NCBI GenBank assembly: GCA_949358305.1
Contig: OX442324.1
Coordinates: 1 to 64,000, forward strand
Direction of reading: 5' to 3'
Source of the DNA: Strigamia acuminata
Lineage: Eukaryota; Arthropoda; Chilopoda; Geophilomorpha; Linotaeniidae
Length of the DNA stretch: 64,000 nt
Part shown: in pieces, positions 21,781 through 32,757 of the stretch
Layout: every line of letters begins with the position of its first letter
Numbering within the stretch: the first letter of the stretch is position 1
Notes under the pieces: generated by a model
What the model was told of the DNA's origin: nothing
Databases searched by the model: none
What the model saw: only the letters and a program-made list of their open reading frames with translations
Made by a program: the position numbers and the translations under genes

Positions 21781-21799
21781 ACCGGCCCGAAGGCCAGTC
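21780..21799 (-). repeat. UUCG-hairpin retroposon end, copy 2
   Basis: On the - strand reads GACTGGCC, TTCG, GGCCGGTC: an 8-bp stem with one G-U pair and a UUCG loop, then an A-rich AATAAATA tail. The + strand shows CCGAAG in the centre. Confidence 0.7.
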
Positions 21800-22049
21800 T
21801 GAGACCGAGAGGCGGGAGACGCGTATCGCCGTTGGAACCAACAGCATCATAGAATGCAAGAACCCGGCTACCGCGACTCGTACAGATTGAGTGCAAAGAG
21901 TTAACTACTGACCTCGAAAGGAAACTAGCAAAACAAGCTGTACGATCGATTGGTCTAAAAATGCTCACAAAACCCATCGAGTGCAGTGATATAAACTCGC
22001 GTCGACTACGTTGGTGCAGCGTGTATTGCGAGATGAAATTTAAATCGTA

Positions 22050-22650
22050 AACCAATTGAGACGTTCACGATCTTGTTTCACGCAACATCTACCACGAAAA
22101 TCTAATTAATGACTGGATCACATGACACAAAATTAATTCTACGACCGGGAAATCGATTTCTATTTTTTAAAGACTTTTATTTAACTCGGCGCGAGATTCT
22201 ACCTACAAACGATAAACGCATCCTTTTTATTTTCTTGTTGTCGTCTCGAGAGTCTGTGGATCTACAACCTGGCCTAATCTGACCTAATTCAAATCTAAAT
22301 TTGAATCTGAATTTTGCGTTTTCTTTATTGTTTCAACATTATAGGAGTTTCTTTTTGTTAAACAGTTATATTTTTAATTCTTGTTGGTTGTTAATTGCGT
22401 CCTGGTGCGTTGCCATAAACACCAAACACTTCGCGGACATTCATCCACGTTGACGGACATCATTACCGACGCCCGCGCCAAAAGCCCGTGTCGCGCTCAC
22501 CCCCATCGCATCACGTGCATTATCGCGCGTCGTAACGCGCTCAAACGCGTAGATCGCGAGCAAAGACACACTCATGTCCATATGTTGCTGAGGACTTTGC
22601 TCACGGTCGCGCGTCGACGTCGAAACGTGTCGAAACGAGCCGAAAAATGC
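22050..22650. repeat. Long dispersed repeat block, copy 2
   Basis: Same order of sub-blocks as 18.24-19.1 kb, including CCTGGCCTAATCTGACCTAA and GGTGCGTTGCCATAA. Confidence 0.65.
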
Positions 22651-22833
22651 AGGCAACCACGCGCGCGTCATGGGGTTTAAATAAGCGAACGGATGTCGGT
22701 GCGGAAACTTATTTTCGGGACGAGTCGTTAGGGCTGCTGTCGTCGCCGCTCAACGGCCCCAACTGCTCCCATTCGCCGGTAGACCGAGCGAGAACGGGTG
22801 CGTTCTATTTCCGATTCATTTATTTATTATTTT

Positions 22834-22853
22834 GACCGACCCGAAGGCCAGTC
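22834..22853 (-). repeat. UUCG-hairpin retroposon end, copy 3
   Basis: Hairpin with one substitution (GACCGACCCGAAGGCCAGTC on the + strand). The adjoining tail on the - strand is AAAATAATAAATAAATG. Sequence to about 23050 belongs to the same repeat. Confidence 0.7.
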
Positions 22854-23199
22854 TGAGACCGAGAGAGGTGTTTGTTTAGAAAGGACCCCCTATCGCCATA
22901 CGCGAGAACCCGGCTACCACGCCGCTCGGCGGGTACTGCGCCGCTCGACCAAGCGGCGGGCCCGAGTTCCGCATTCGATCTGAAAACGTTCGTGAAGCCC
23001 GTTGAACGTGTTCGGAGAGACTTCCGTCGACTATGACGGCGCCAGACCACCGGGAGATGGAAATAAAATATGAAACGATTGGTTTTCTATAAAATTTTTA
23101 TGGCAGTGAGTTGCGGCGAAGATAATTTAATTAATGATTGGAGCACGTGGCACAAAATTAATTCTACGATCGGGAAATGCATTTCTATTTTTTAGACTT

Positions 23200-23900
23200 C
23201 TAAACCTTGTGTTTAGAAAGTCTAATAATGAAACGGCTCTGTCTGTCCGTCTTCGACGTCCGGTCACGTGACCTGTATGTAATGTTTCTACTTCCGGTAC
23301 TTCCGGTTTGTGTAATATCCCAAAAAAATGAATTAAAAAATTAATCGGACGATTGGAAAGTAGACTTTTCTGGTGCAGTTTTTGGTCTATTTTCCAATTA
23401 TAAATATGAAATTGGCATTAAATATAGTTAAAAAGAAGAAAATGCTAATTTACGGCGAAATGTAATGGAAAACAGCGCCACTCGGCGGATCCCGTAAGCT
23501 ATAATGGAGGCAGAAATCTTCGTCGCAAACTGAAAAATGTTGTTTTCTATCTCGAAATGAGATTTATAAATTTTGAAATCAGTCTCATTCGACTGGAAAT
23601 CCAAATCTGCACCTGCCTGTATCTTTTATTTTTCAATTTGGTCAAGAAAAAGTACCGTTACGATCCACCGAAGTCGGCGACCGCGTGGCAAATTTGGTGG
23701 GAAATTTGAAAAAGACTGATTTTTAAAACTGAATAATTTTAATGATTAAATGAGGTTTCCTACGTGTAATTTGGCGCTGAAAACGATGGCGTCATTAGTT
23801 TTTGGATCAAATATAGTTACAAAGGCGAAAAAAGCAATTTACGGCAAAATTTAAGTAAACCAGAGCGCCATCTGACGGAAGCCGTGACCGAAACGTAATG
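23200..23900. other. Unassigned stretch with two related sub-blocks
   Basis: AATTTACGGCGAAATGTAATGG near 23450 and a diverged copy near 23838 are each followed by GCGCCA-(C/T)-(T/C)-C-type words. Also a small hairpin TCTAAACCTTGTGTTTAGA near 23200. No gene is supported. Confidence 0.4.
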
Positions 23901-24035
23901 TAATGTACTTCGTAATGAAAATTGGACAAATGGAAGTGAAATCTGAAAAAAAGGGGTATCACGTTGAGATTCTCACTATTTGTTCATTTTTTCGTTTATT
24001 TTTTATTTTTTTATTTATTTTCTTTCCTTTTCCAG

Positions 24036-24317
24036 TCGTCCGCCGCTTCCATCCCGCGTGCGCCGACGGGCAGGTTGAAGACGGTGGATCTTATAGTCCA
24101 AAGAGCGACGAAGGAGGAGGAACGAAAGAATGAAGGCAACAGAAACGTCCCTATGAGAGTCGAGATGCTTCCAGATGGAGACGTTCTTTTGTCGCATTCA
24201 GTGGTGAGCGCGTTAGTCCATGTGGGTGTGGTAAGAGTCACATCAGAAAAAGACGAAGGAGACGGCGACGAGTCTCAGAAAGAGAATCGAGAGGCTGGCA
24301 AAGAAGACGCGGGATAA
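24036..24317 (+). CDS. Orphan 3' exon, hypothetical protein
   Basis: Starts after a strong pyrimidine tract ending TTCCAG and stays open to a stop at 24317 (about 93 codons). The peptide is hydrophilic, begins SSAASIPRA, contains MRVEMLPDGDVLLSHSVVSALVHVGVVRV, here cited as MRVEMLPDGD followed by a short hydrophobic stretch, and ends in an E/D/K-rich tail. Upstream exons were not found. An internal GTGAGC after CATTCAGTG could be another donor. The hydrophobic frame before it is the translated pyrimidine tract, not a signal peptide. No known family; may be a pseudo-exon. Confidence 0.35.
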   Translation, partial: SSAASIPRAPTGRLKTVDLIVQRATKEEERKNEGNRNVPMRVEMLPDGDVLLSHSVVSALVHVGVVRVTSEKDEGDGDESQKENREAGKEDAG

Positions 24318-24519
24318 TAAAAAATTGACCGTGTATTTGTAATAATGATAACAATAACAATGATTAATGTGGATTTTTTTTGTTTGTTTTCTTTTTTATT
24401 AAAAAAAAAAAAAAAAATTAAATAAATAGATAAATAATAAAAAGTAAAAAACAAATAAAAGCAAATGAAGAAGAGTTGGACAGTGCAAATTATGGGGAAA
24501 AAATAAAATTAAATAAAAA

Positions 24520-25068
24520 CTAATGTCCATTGACGCCACCTCCATCGTTTCCGGCGGGCGCTTGGTAATCGTGTGCCTCCGCCCAATGAGTGACGAGATC
24601 CCCGGGAGAGGGCGTCGCCGCACAAAACGGACAGCGTCGCCCGTTGAGTCGGTGCACTCGTTTCAACGCCTAAGAAGAAAGGGGAAAAAATAAAAATACG
24701 AATTAGTTAACTAGTGTGTGAGTGAAGAGGATAATCGGACACTCATCGATGCCAGACAGACGAGCTCGCGCGAGAAATTTTTCACGTCTTTGTGGATGTT
24801 GTGTCGCTGTCGCTGATGGCGAAAGACGTCGACGCAGAAGAATCCGTTCGGTCCTGAGGCACATGGGGCGGGGGAGAAGAAGAAGAAGAAAAAAATTAAA
24901 ATAAAATTAAAAAATATTTATGTATATAAAATAAATAAAAGATATAGAACAAAAGATATAAAATAATAAGTAAATAAATAACCGTTTCTTACTATCGGGG
25001 TGTTTATCATCGCATAGAGCGCAGGAGTATGACCTGCCGCCACCCTCCTCTTGTGGTGCTTCCGCCAT
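24520..25068 (-). CDS. Three-exon gene, two atypical C2H2-like zinc fingers
   Basis: Exons 25068-24993, 24853-24762 and 24669-24520 give a 105-residue protein. Exon 1 (MAEAPQEEGGG...) carries CALC and ends phase 1 at a GTAAG donor. Exon 2, after GCCTCAG, supplies FRHQRQRH, so finger 1 would be C-X2-C-X18-H-X4-H, which is longer than the usual spacing. Exon 3, after TTCTTAG, has CPFC-X11-H-X4-H (CPFCAATPSPGDLVTHWAEAH), a cleaner finger. The exon 2 donor is weak (GTCTGT); a GTGTCC donor 19 bp further would shift the frame, so this join is the least certain part. Likely nucleic-acid or protein binding, but that is inference. The ATG lies downstream of the TTTGTGAGACGAG leader. Confidence 0.5.
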
Positions 25069-25109
25069 TTTCCTTTTGTTTGTGAGACGAGTAAACAACT
25101 GAAAATAAA

Positions 25110-25140
25110 TTGGAGAGAGAGAGAGAGAGAGAGGGAGGTG
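25110..25140. repeat. (GA)n microsatellite
   Basis: A run of GA repeats just upstream of the zinc-finger gene's start. Confidence 0.7.
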
Positions 25141-25199
25141 ATTGTGGTCGTGGGCGTGGTCCATTGACCGAGAAATCACACAAAGCATCAAACTTACTT

Positions 25200-25980
25200 A
25201 CCAACGAACACGAGGTGGTAGTGAGGATCAGACGGAAGATGAAACGCGCGCGTTTGATATAAGCTGCCGAACCAAAGTGTGTGTATGTCGTGAGCGGCTG
25301 ATGTGACATCTGGTGGCAGTCCGAGAACGATTTAAGTTTGAACTATGGAGCGTCGGCAAATGAACGGGTCTCTCTCGTTGGCAATCCTCGTTGTTCCGAC
25401 GAATCCTGTTATCGCCGTCTTTGTGGTCCTCGTCACGGTCGTCGTTTTTATTTAACTCGAAACGAACGTTAATACTAAGTTTCCAATGTGCGTAGACGCG
25501 CGTGATTCGCGCGTTTTCCACATGTGGTGCCCCCGTTACGCGTGAATACAAAACGTCGACCCAATAAATTCCGAAACCGGGCTAATCTTGTTTCATTCGT
25601 CCACGTGCGCTTACCCATATATTTTGTTTTTCAGTTTGTGGAAAAGTTCATTGCCTGTGGTTTTCGGCGCGTACATGGCAAACGCGGGAAAATTTGCGGT
25701 GGTAGCGCGCTTTGGTGGCAATAAAAAAAAAAAACACCATAATGTTAAAAATGGGAATCCCGTCGGGTTTTTTTACGAAACATCTTGCAGAAGCTTATTT
25801 TTGAACAAATTGTTTGGGGCTGCCGGTGCTTGTCGGCGCCAGCTGCCCCGTATTCTGTACAGAGAGACGTTCAAAAGAACATCTATTAACTCATACAGTA
25901 GAAAAACCACAGAAGTGAGTAAAACAATCGCGGAAAACCAAAACCCTCCGGATTTCCGCGAGGGCCAGGATTGGTCTAGA
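25200..25980. other. Unassigned stretch
   Basis: No supported exon. Part of it (CCGGATTTCCGCGAGGGC near 25948) also occurs near 19360, so it is at least partly repeat. Confidence 0.4.
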
Positions 25981-25999
25981 TTACTGGAATCACTCTCGA

Positions 26000-26835
26000 A
26001 GCCCGTCGAATGCGTTGATGGAGATTCGCACCAACTACGACAGCGCGTGGCAACCGGAAGGTGAAATTAAAATATAAAACGGCGGATATTTTACAAAACT
26101 TTTGTATCGGTCGTTTGGTACAAAGATAATGTGATTAACTATTGGAATACGAACCGCGAAACCGATACCACGATCCGAAATTTAAACTTTAATCGTCCAC
26201 CCATTGTCGATCGCCAGACACCTATAAGCGATAGGTGCGCCCTTTTCATTTTCGTGTCGCTCCCCCAGAGTTTGTGGGTTTAACCTGACCTAATCTTACC
26301 CAATTCGAATCTGAATTTGAATCTAAATTTTGCGTTTTCTTTATCGTTTCAACATTATACGAGTTTCCTTTTGTTAAACAATTATGTTTTGAATTTTCGT
26401 AAGTGGTTGGTTAATTGCGTCCCGGTGCGTTGCCATAAACACAAAGCACTCTGCGGACATTTATCCACGTTGACGGACATTATTATCGACGCCCGCGTCG
26501 AAAGACCGTGTCGAGCTCATCGGCATCGCATCACACGCAATATCGCGCGCGCGAACGCGCTTGTGCGAGTATGTACGTCGTCGGGGACTCGGCTTCGCGG
26601 TCGCGCATCGACGTCGAAACATGCCGTATCGGTGTGCGGATGTTTTCTATGCCCACAACGAACCGAATCTGTCGGACGCGAGTAGAATGCACGTCAAGAG
26701 GTTTAGACTAACGGATGAGTGTCGATGTGGGAGCTTATTTTTGGGACGAGTCGTCGGGGTTGCCGCCGCCGTCGCCACCGCTCAACGAGCCCAACTGTCA
26801 TTCATTCATTTATTAATTTATTTATTTATTAATTT
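26000..26835. repeat. Long dispersed repeat block, copy 3
   Basis: Contains the same ordered sub-blocks as 18.24-19.1 and 22.05-22.65 kb, followed by the block matching 21488-21780. Confidence 0.65.
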
Positions 26836-26847
26836 TTTTTTTTTTTT

Positions 26848-26867
26848 GACCGGCCCGAAGGCCAGTC
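26848..26867 (-). repeat. UUCG-hairpin retroposon end, copy 4
   Basis: Perfect hairpin followed on the - strand by poly-A and AAATAAATAAATTAATAAAT-like tail. Confidence 0.75.
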
Positions 26868-27430
26868 TGAGACCGAGACCCGCCGACCGACCATTGGATG
26901 GTAGGCGAGTCGACCAACAGAAAATGGCGACGAACATTTCGGGAAGCGGAACCACACCAACGACCGACCGACCATTTGGTACTCAACAGGTACTCCGGTC
27001 TCGATCTGAAGAACGTCCGCAAAGTCTATCGAATGCGATGACCGCGACTCGCGTCTACCGCGACGGTACATGGTCCCCGGGAAATGATTTAAAAATGTAA
27101 AACGACGGTTGTTTTGTAAAACTTTTATTCGAATCTGTCGCGACGAAGATAAAATGATTAACGGTTGGAAGGCGAGCCGCGAAATCAGTTCTACGACAGG
27201 GGAATTAAAATTTTAACCGTCTTTCTTTTTCGGGTGATTTTTTTTACTCCGTACCGATCGCCACGTCAGACACGAGTAGGATGCACGCGACCGCGCGCAC
27301 GTTTAAACGAACGAACGAACGAACGGATGCCGACGCGGAAACTTATTTTCGGGGCGAGTCGTCGTGGCTGTCGTTGCTGTCGCCACCGCCGCCGCTCAGC
27401 GACCCCAGTTGCCCCAATTTTACGGCCAAT

Positions 27431-27469
<39 letters not shown>

Positions 27470-27473
27470 TTTT

Positions 27474-27493
27474 GACCGGCCCGAAGGCCAGTC
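27474..27493 (-). repeat. UUCG-hairpin retroposon end, copy 5
   Basis: Perfect hairpin with an (AAAT)n tail of about 48 bp on the - strand. Confidence 0.8.
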
Positions 27494-28073
27494 TGAGACC
27501 GAAGAAGCACGGCTGCTTTTACAAAGACGGGTATCGAATACCGCGCCGCTCGGCGGGTACTGTGCGCCGCTCGACCGAGCGGCGGGCCCGAGTCCCGAGT
27601 TCGATCTGAAAGTGTTGGCAAAACCCATCGAACGTGTTCGGGAAGACTCCCGTCCACAACGACGGCGCGAGACCCCCGGAAGATGAAAATAAAATACGAA
27701 ACGGCTGATTTTCTGTGAAATTTTTATTACGACGAGTTGCGACGAAGATAACCTAATTAACGGTTGAAGCACGGACCGCAAAGTCGGTTCCACGACCGAA
27801 GAATTAAAATTTTAATCGTTTTTCCTTTTGCGTGTGATATTTTTTTTTAACCCCGTACCGATCGCCACACCGGACACGAGTAGAATGCACGCGACCGCAC
27901 GCGCTGCGGGGTTTAGACGGACGAAGGGATGCCGGTGCGGGAGCTTATTTTCGGGGCAAGTCGTCGGGGCTGCCGCTGCCGTCGCCGCTCAACGACACCA
28001 TTTGCCCCTATTCTCGTCGGGACGGGCGCGTTCTATTTCCGATTTATTTGTTTCTTCATTTATTTATTATTTT

Positions 28074-28093
28074 GACCGGCCCGAAGGCCAGTC
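28074..28093 (-). repeat. UUCG-hairpin retroposon end, copy 6
   Basis: Perfect hairpin; tail AAAATAATAAATAAATGAAG on the - strand. Confidence 0.75.
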
Positions 28094-28660
28094 TGAGACC
28101 GAGAGAGCGAGGAAGGCGTTCAAAAAGGACGCCTACAGCCACTGGAAGCGAGAACCCGGCTACCACGCCGCCCGGCGGGTACTGAGCCGCTCGACCGAGC
28201 GGCGGGCCCGAGTTCCGCTGGCGATCTGAAAGTGTTGGCAAAACCCATCGAACGTGTTGAGGAAGACTCCCATCGACTGGGACGGCGCGAGACCCCCGGA
28301 AGATGAAAATAAAATACGAAACAACGGATTCCCTACAAATTTTTTTTCCCGGTAAATTACGACGAAGATAATCTAATTAACGGTTAAAATACGAACCGCA
28401 GAGTCGGTGCCACGACCGGAGAATTAAAAATTTAATCGTCTTTCTTTTTCGGGTGATATTTTTTACTCCGTACCGATCGCCACGTCGGACACGGGTAGAA
28501 TGCACGCGACCGCACGCGCGTTGCGAGGCTTAAACGAACGAACGAGTGTCGGTGCGGGAGCTTATTTTTTGGGACGAGCCGTTGTCGCTCAGTGACCCCA
28601 GCCGCCTCTATTCGCCGGGACGGATGCGTTTTATTTTCCGACTCATTTATTTATTATTTT

Positions 28661-28680
28661 GACCGACCCGAAAGCCAGTC
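28661..28680 (-). repeat. UUCG-hairpin retroposon end, copy 7
   Basis: Two substitutions from the perfect hairpin (GACCGACCCGAAAGCCAGTC on the + strand); tail as in copy 6. Confidence 0.7.
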
Positions 28681-29272
28681 TGAGACCGAGACCGCTCTCG
28701 GAGACCCGTCGACAAAATCACTGGCTGGGGCGTGCATTGTACCGACGACCGATAAACAGATGGGTAAAAAAATACCAGTGGTCCGCACCGATCGTCGGGG
28801 CGTGAATGTCGGCCTCTCACATTGGTCTCGATCCGAAAGCACTCACGGGGTCAATCGAACGCACCGAAGGCGACTCCCATCGACTACGACGGCGCAAGAC
28901 CCTCGGGAGGTGAAAATAAAATACGAAACGGCTGATTTTCTATAAAATTTTTATTACAACGAAGTACGACGAAGATAACCTAATTAACGGTTAAAGCACG
29001 GACCGCAAAGTCGGTTCCACGACCGGAGAATTAAAATTTTTATCGTTTTTCCTTTTGCGTGTGATTTTTTTTTTTTTAACCCCGTACCGATCGCCACACC
29101 GGACACGAGTAGAATGCACGCGACCGCACGCGCTGCGAGAATTAGACGGACGAAGGACGCACGAAGGGATGCCGACGCGGGATTTTATTTTCGGGGCGAG
29201 TCGTCGTGGCTGTCGTTGCTGTCGCCACCGCCGCCGTTCAGCGACCCCAGTTGCCCCAATTTTACGGCCAAT

Positions 29273-29303
<31 letters not shown>

Positions 29304-29307
29304 TTTT

Positions 29308-29327
29308 GACCGGCCCGAAGGCCAGTC
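29308..29327 (-). repeat. UUCG-hairpin retroposon end, copy 8
   Basis: Perfect hairpin with an (AAAT)n tail of about 35 bp on the - strand. Confidence 0.8.
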
Positions 29328-29699
29328 TGAGAGACACGGGATGAACGCGCACAAATGCTGCATCATCAACCGGACGCTGAAGCATCGACCGTTTACTCGG
29401 TCGAGGAAATTTTAAACTATACAACCATCGACCGGTCAGTTGGGGAGGCGCGCCCGGTACTATACGAGACGGTCCGCCCTGATCTGAAAACGCTCGCCGA
29501 ACCCGCAGAACGCGTTGGGTGAGACTCGGGTCGACTGCGACGACGCGAGACTCCCGGAAAGTGAAAATAAAATACGAAACGATTGATTTTCTGTAAAAAT
29601 TTTATTATGACGAGTTGCAACGAAGATAACCTAATTAATGACTGGAGCACACGGCGCGAAATTAATCCTATGATCGGGAAATGCATTTATATTTTTTAA

Positions 29700-30165
29700 A
29701 GACTCTGGTTTGACCGGGCACGAACGTTTATGTACGAGATCCAACGTCCGATCACGTGACATGTGATATATTTCGCAAAACCACCACGCCGTTTCTCCAA
29801 ATTAGGTTTTCACGAAACTCGATTCTATTTTTACCCACGTGGTCACGTGCCCTTCCCGATATCAAAATCGCGTTTTAGCGAAACCCGAAGTTTCGTTTTT
29901 AATCGGCTGTTTTTGTTGGGCACGAAGAAGCGTTATAGCGCGATCGCGCTAAGTGAGATTTGTAAAGTTGAGGATGCGTTACAACGCGTTTTCAAAAAAC
30001 GGTTTGCCAAGAATGATAAAACACGCGCGATCGTGCGGATTGTACGAATAGGTGAAATCCGCAGAATCCGCCACGAGACTGCGAACAGGGGGTCAAGGTA
30101 TAGGCCGCCGTAATGTTAAATATAGGGTCCCTTTCGCACTCCGCAAAATCCGCATGCGCGCCATA
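29700..30165. other. Unassigned stretch, ends at the copia breakpoint
   Basis: No gene is recognised. Copia homology begins near 30165-30170, so this is where the copia element was truncated on its 3' side. Confidence 0.4.
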
Positions 30166-30169
30166 AGGT

Positions 30170-30797
30170 TAAGGACTACTAGTAGGCAGAAAAATAGGCG
30201 TATGAGAACAAAGTTGACAACAGGGCTAAAGACTTCATCATAGTCAACTCCCAACGTTTGGCGGAAGCCCTGTGCCACTAATCTTGCGCGATATCTTGCT
30301 GGTTTACCCTGAGCATCTTCCTTTAGTTTGAAGAGCCACTTGCACCCTAATATTGTCGTATTTTCCGGTTTTGGGACTTCTTCATAGACGCCTCTCTTTG
30401 CAAAAGTGTTCAACTCTTCATTAATGGCTTCATGCCATTTGGTCGCATCCGGAAATTTTACAGCCTCTGCGTAACTTGTGGGGTCACGACGACAAAGATG
30501 TACTCTGGGAAGTGGTGGTGGAAGATCCTCTAATTCGTATTCCATGTTGCCAAAATAAAATAATTCAGGATCATAAGGAATATTATTCATGTGACAGAAT
30601 TCCTCAACGTCACCTCTAGAACGCAGTCGGAGTTCTGCTTCTGGGAAATAATAAACATCTGTTTTCAGTTTGCCAGGTTCCTGCACTTTGCGCAAATGTT
30701 CCTCTTTTTTCCAGTGTCTGCACTCATTATCTCCGCCAATGTAACGCCATTTATACTCAGTTGCAGCTCCCGTTGGAGGTGGGCCGTGCTGTGCCGC
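30170..30797 (-). pseudogene. Copia pol, N-terminal reverse transcriptase part
   Basis: On the - strand the frame runs from the gypsy insertion edge at 30797 into a copia-type reverse transcriptase start: ATKWHEAINEELNTF, TTILGCKWLFKLKEDAQGK, ARYRARLVAQGF and GVDYDEVFSPVV. It breaks off near 30170, before the catalytic YVDD segment, RNase H and 3' LTR. It is in the same frame as the copia gag-integrase frame that ends at 47739. The two pieces share the 4-bp duplication CCGC flanking the gypsy element, so they are one copia element split by that insertion. Not functional. Confidence 0.85.
30794..30797. repeat. Target-site duplication CCGC, left
   Basis: CCGC immediately precedes the 5' LTR (TGTGACGG...) and recurs at 47739-47742 right after the 3' LTR (...GTCACA). 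Four base pairs is usual for gypsy-type integrases. Confidence 0.8.
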
Positions 30798-31420
30798 TGT
30801 GACGGTTTACAATGGCTATAAATGCCTATTTTCTATCAAGAAAGCGCTGTTGCGCCAATCTGATGGTATTTTCACAATATTCTGTGTAAAACTGATAAAT
30901 GTCTAGAATAAAGTTATTTATGATGTTTCAAATACAAAGATGTTCGTTTATTAAGAATAAACATTCATTTCCACAGGATACTAAAGTATCACGGCATAAT
31001 TACGAAGAGTCGTCTGCTAAACCCGCATTTGTCAATGCTTCATGTTGCCACAAGATGGCGCGATTACGATTTAGCGGTAAATTCAAGATATGAGTATAAA
31101 ACATGTAAATAAATATAAAACTATATTTACTAAAATGAAACGAAGCTTTGTGAACATTAATATAAAGATATATTAATGTCTTTTGATGTTAAATACATTA
31201 TAACTTCCATTTTCTGCGGGATAGGACATTTAGCGATCAATCGATCGTTCCTTCGATTTGATTGGTGGAATCCATTTCCGGTCCTGGGTATCCAGTTCCG
31301 GTTATAACAAGGATTAGCATAATGTTCCTCCGTATCCACTTCCGGTGATACGGGATTGGAGGGATTCGTAGAACCAATGTTCCAATTGGATAGTTGGATT
31401 AATCTTTAATCCAACCAGGG

Positions 31421-31428
31421 TATATAAA
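31421..31428 (+). promoter_or_regulatory. LTR TATA box
   Basis: TATATAAA within GGGTATATAAACCC, about 30 bp before GGCCATTCGGCAGCTCTG, a plausible transcription start. It lies in the U3 portion found only in the 5' LTR. Confidence 0.55.
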
Positions 31429-32616
31429 CCCAAACAACCGGCCATTCGGCAGCTCTGTTTGATTATTTCTGTTTGGTATTGTTACTTATGAAATATGATT
31501 TGTTGTTCACGTAAAAAAACCTTTTGGTTCTTTGTTGATTTATTCGCAAAGAACCACTGCATGATTCTACAGAATCATGCCACATCCGGCAATTGAAGTC
31601 GAAGTGCTGGAATTCTTATGTTACAGTCTACGGTTGCGCCGAGGAGAACCCGCCATCTGTGCAATTCAGTATCCTCCGGACAGGACCAAGTTGTCTTTTT
31701 CGGTATGAACGTATTCCGTTACCACGAGTAGCATCGTTATTGTTGAGAATTGGTTCCTTCACCTGATGGTGCCAAAGCAGTCTGTTTTACAGTTACCACG
31801 AGTAGCACCAAGTGTTTGGCAAGCTGATTCTCATGGTATTCGATGCCAAAGCAGTCGGTCTATTATTAGTACCGCGAGAGATTAAACTGCTGTGCGGAGC
31901 CGCGAGCTATCGACCCCTGTGTACGTGGTACCGTCAATCACTAGATGAGCGACCGTGCTGCGACGCCGGGGACGCTTGATACCGTTCTGCATGGCAAGGC
32001 GTATTTTTATCGACGGCAACTGTGTGATTGCGAAGGGAAGCCTAATCATTATTATTTTATAGCAACAATATGGACAACCAAGAATTGACTTGAATACAAG
32101 TCAAACAATCAATCTTACGATTGAATTATATGCACAACAAATCATTGTTTTGTGATGATAAATTGGCGACAATTTATCGGCAAACTAAAATCACAACGTT
32201 ACGAATTAAATATAATTCGTAATCGGAATATTGGTAAGTAAATGAATCCATTCACTTAAACCAATATCCTCCCAAAGTTGTGGCGGTGCAAGCAAAGCCA
32301 ACCGCACCTCTCGGATCAACTGATCTATCAACCCAGCGAAGCATTACACGAACCCCGGTTATGATTACGACACCGACGGAAGCCACGAGGATCACGAAGC
32401 CATACCGGACTCAAGGACGCAGCCAGACCGGCCCCGATGACATCTGTAAATCCGGTCGAGTGGTGATCAAACCATTCCCGAATCCAGGACACGTAATGAT
32501 ATTATTTCAGGGCTGTTTTACAGCCACCTTTTGTATAGTTTAAATGTACTCTTAACTGGCCAAATGTCGGCTTAATCTCATGTATAACTTTAGTAGCGAT
32601 CATATTGTTTGGTAAC

Positions 32617-32622
32617 AATAAA
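32617..32622 (+). promoter_or_regulatory. LTR poly(A) signal AATAAA
   Basis: AATAAA in GGTAACAATAAATGTAG, about 115 bp before the LTR end; also present in the 3' LTR at about 47618. Confidence 0.45.
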
Positions 32623-32739
32623 TGTAGTTGTTTTGAGAACCATCTTGGTCTTGTATTTATCTCCAATATATTCACTGTTTTATGCGACTTATACCCGGTA
32701 CTAGCTGAGCTAGGAAGTTGTGGTCGTCACCGTCACAAG

Positions 32740-32757
32740 TGGAGGTCCCACCGAGAT
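32740..32757 (+). other. Primer-binding site, tRNA-Gln
   Basis: TGGAGGTCCCACCGAGAT begins 2 bp after the LTR. Its complement, ATCTCGGTGGGACCT plus CCA, is the 3' end of eukaryotic tRNA-Gln as I know it. Confidence 0.8.

Larger units (their letters stand above)
26848..29690. repeat. Tandem array of units of about 600 bp
   Basis: The hairpin recurs at 26848, 27474, 28074, 28661 and 29308, a period of 587-647 bp. Between hairpins each unit carries the same order: a variable segment, GAAAATAAAATACGAAAC, GACGAAGATAACCTAATTAA, CCGTACCGATCGCCAC, GATGCACGCGACCGCACG, CTTATTTTCGGGGCGAGTCG and an ATTT run of variable length. The segment right after each hairpin differs between units, most strongly in the last one. 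Confidence 0.8.
30798..32737 (+). repeat. 5' LTR of element A (1940 bp)
   Basis: Starts TGTGACGG and ends GTCACA. Its U3 part (30798 to about 31450) has no counterpart in the 3' LTR. From 31496 on it matches 46498-47738. It contains a TATA box and a poly(A) signal in the expected order. Confidence 0.8.

Noticed and set aside
23964-24035. Hydrophobic leader before the 24-kb exon
   Set aside because: Starts at TTG, not ATG, and translates the polypyrimidine tract of a splice acceptor; not a signal peptide.
21407-27100. Frames sharing CADVFYAHNEPNLSDASR and CRCGSLFLGRVVG
   Set aside because: Conserved only because the DNA is a recent duplicate; the frame is lost in the shorter repeat copies and has no splice or domain support.
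31496-32737. Taking only the shared 1.24 kb as the full LTR of element A
   Set aside because: Gives no target duplication and leaves the TATA box outside. The 30798 border with TGTGAC/GTCACA ends, CCGC duplication and copia frame continuity explains more.
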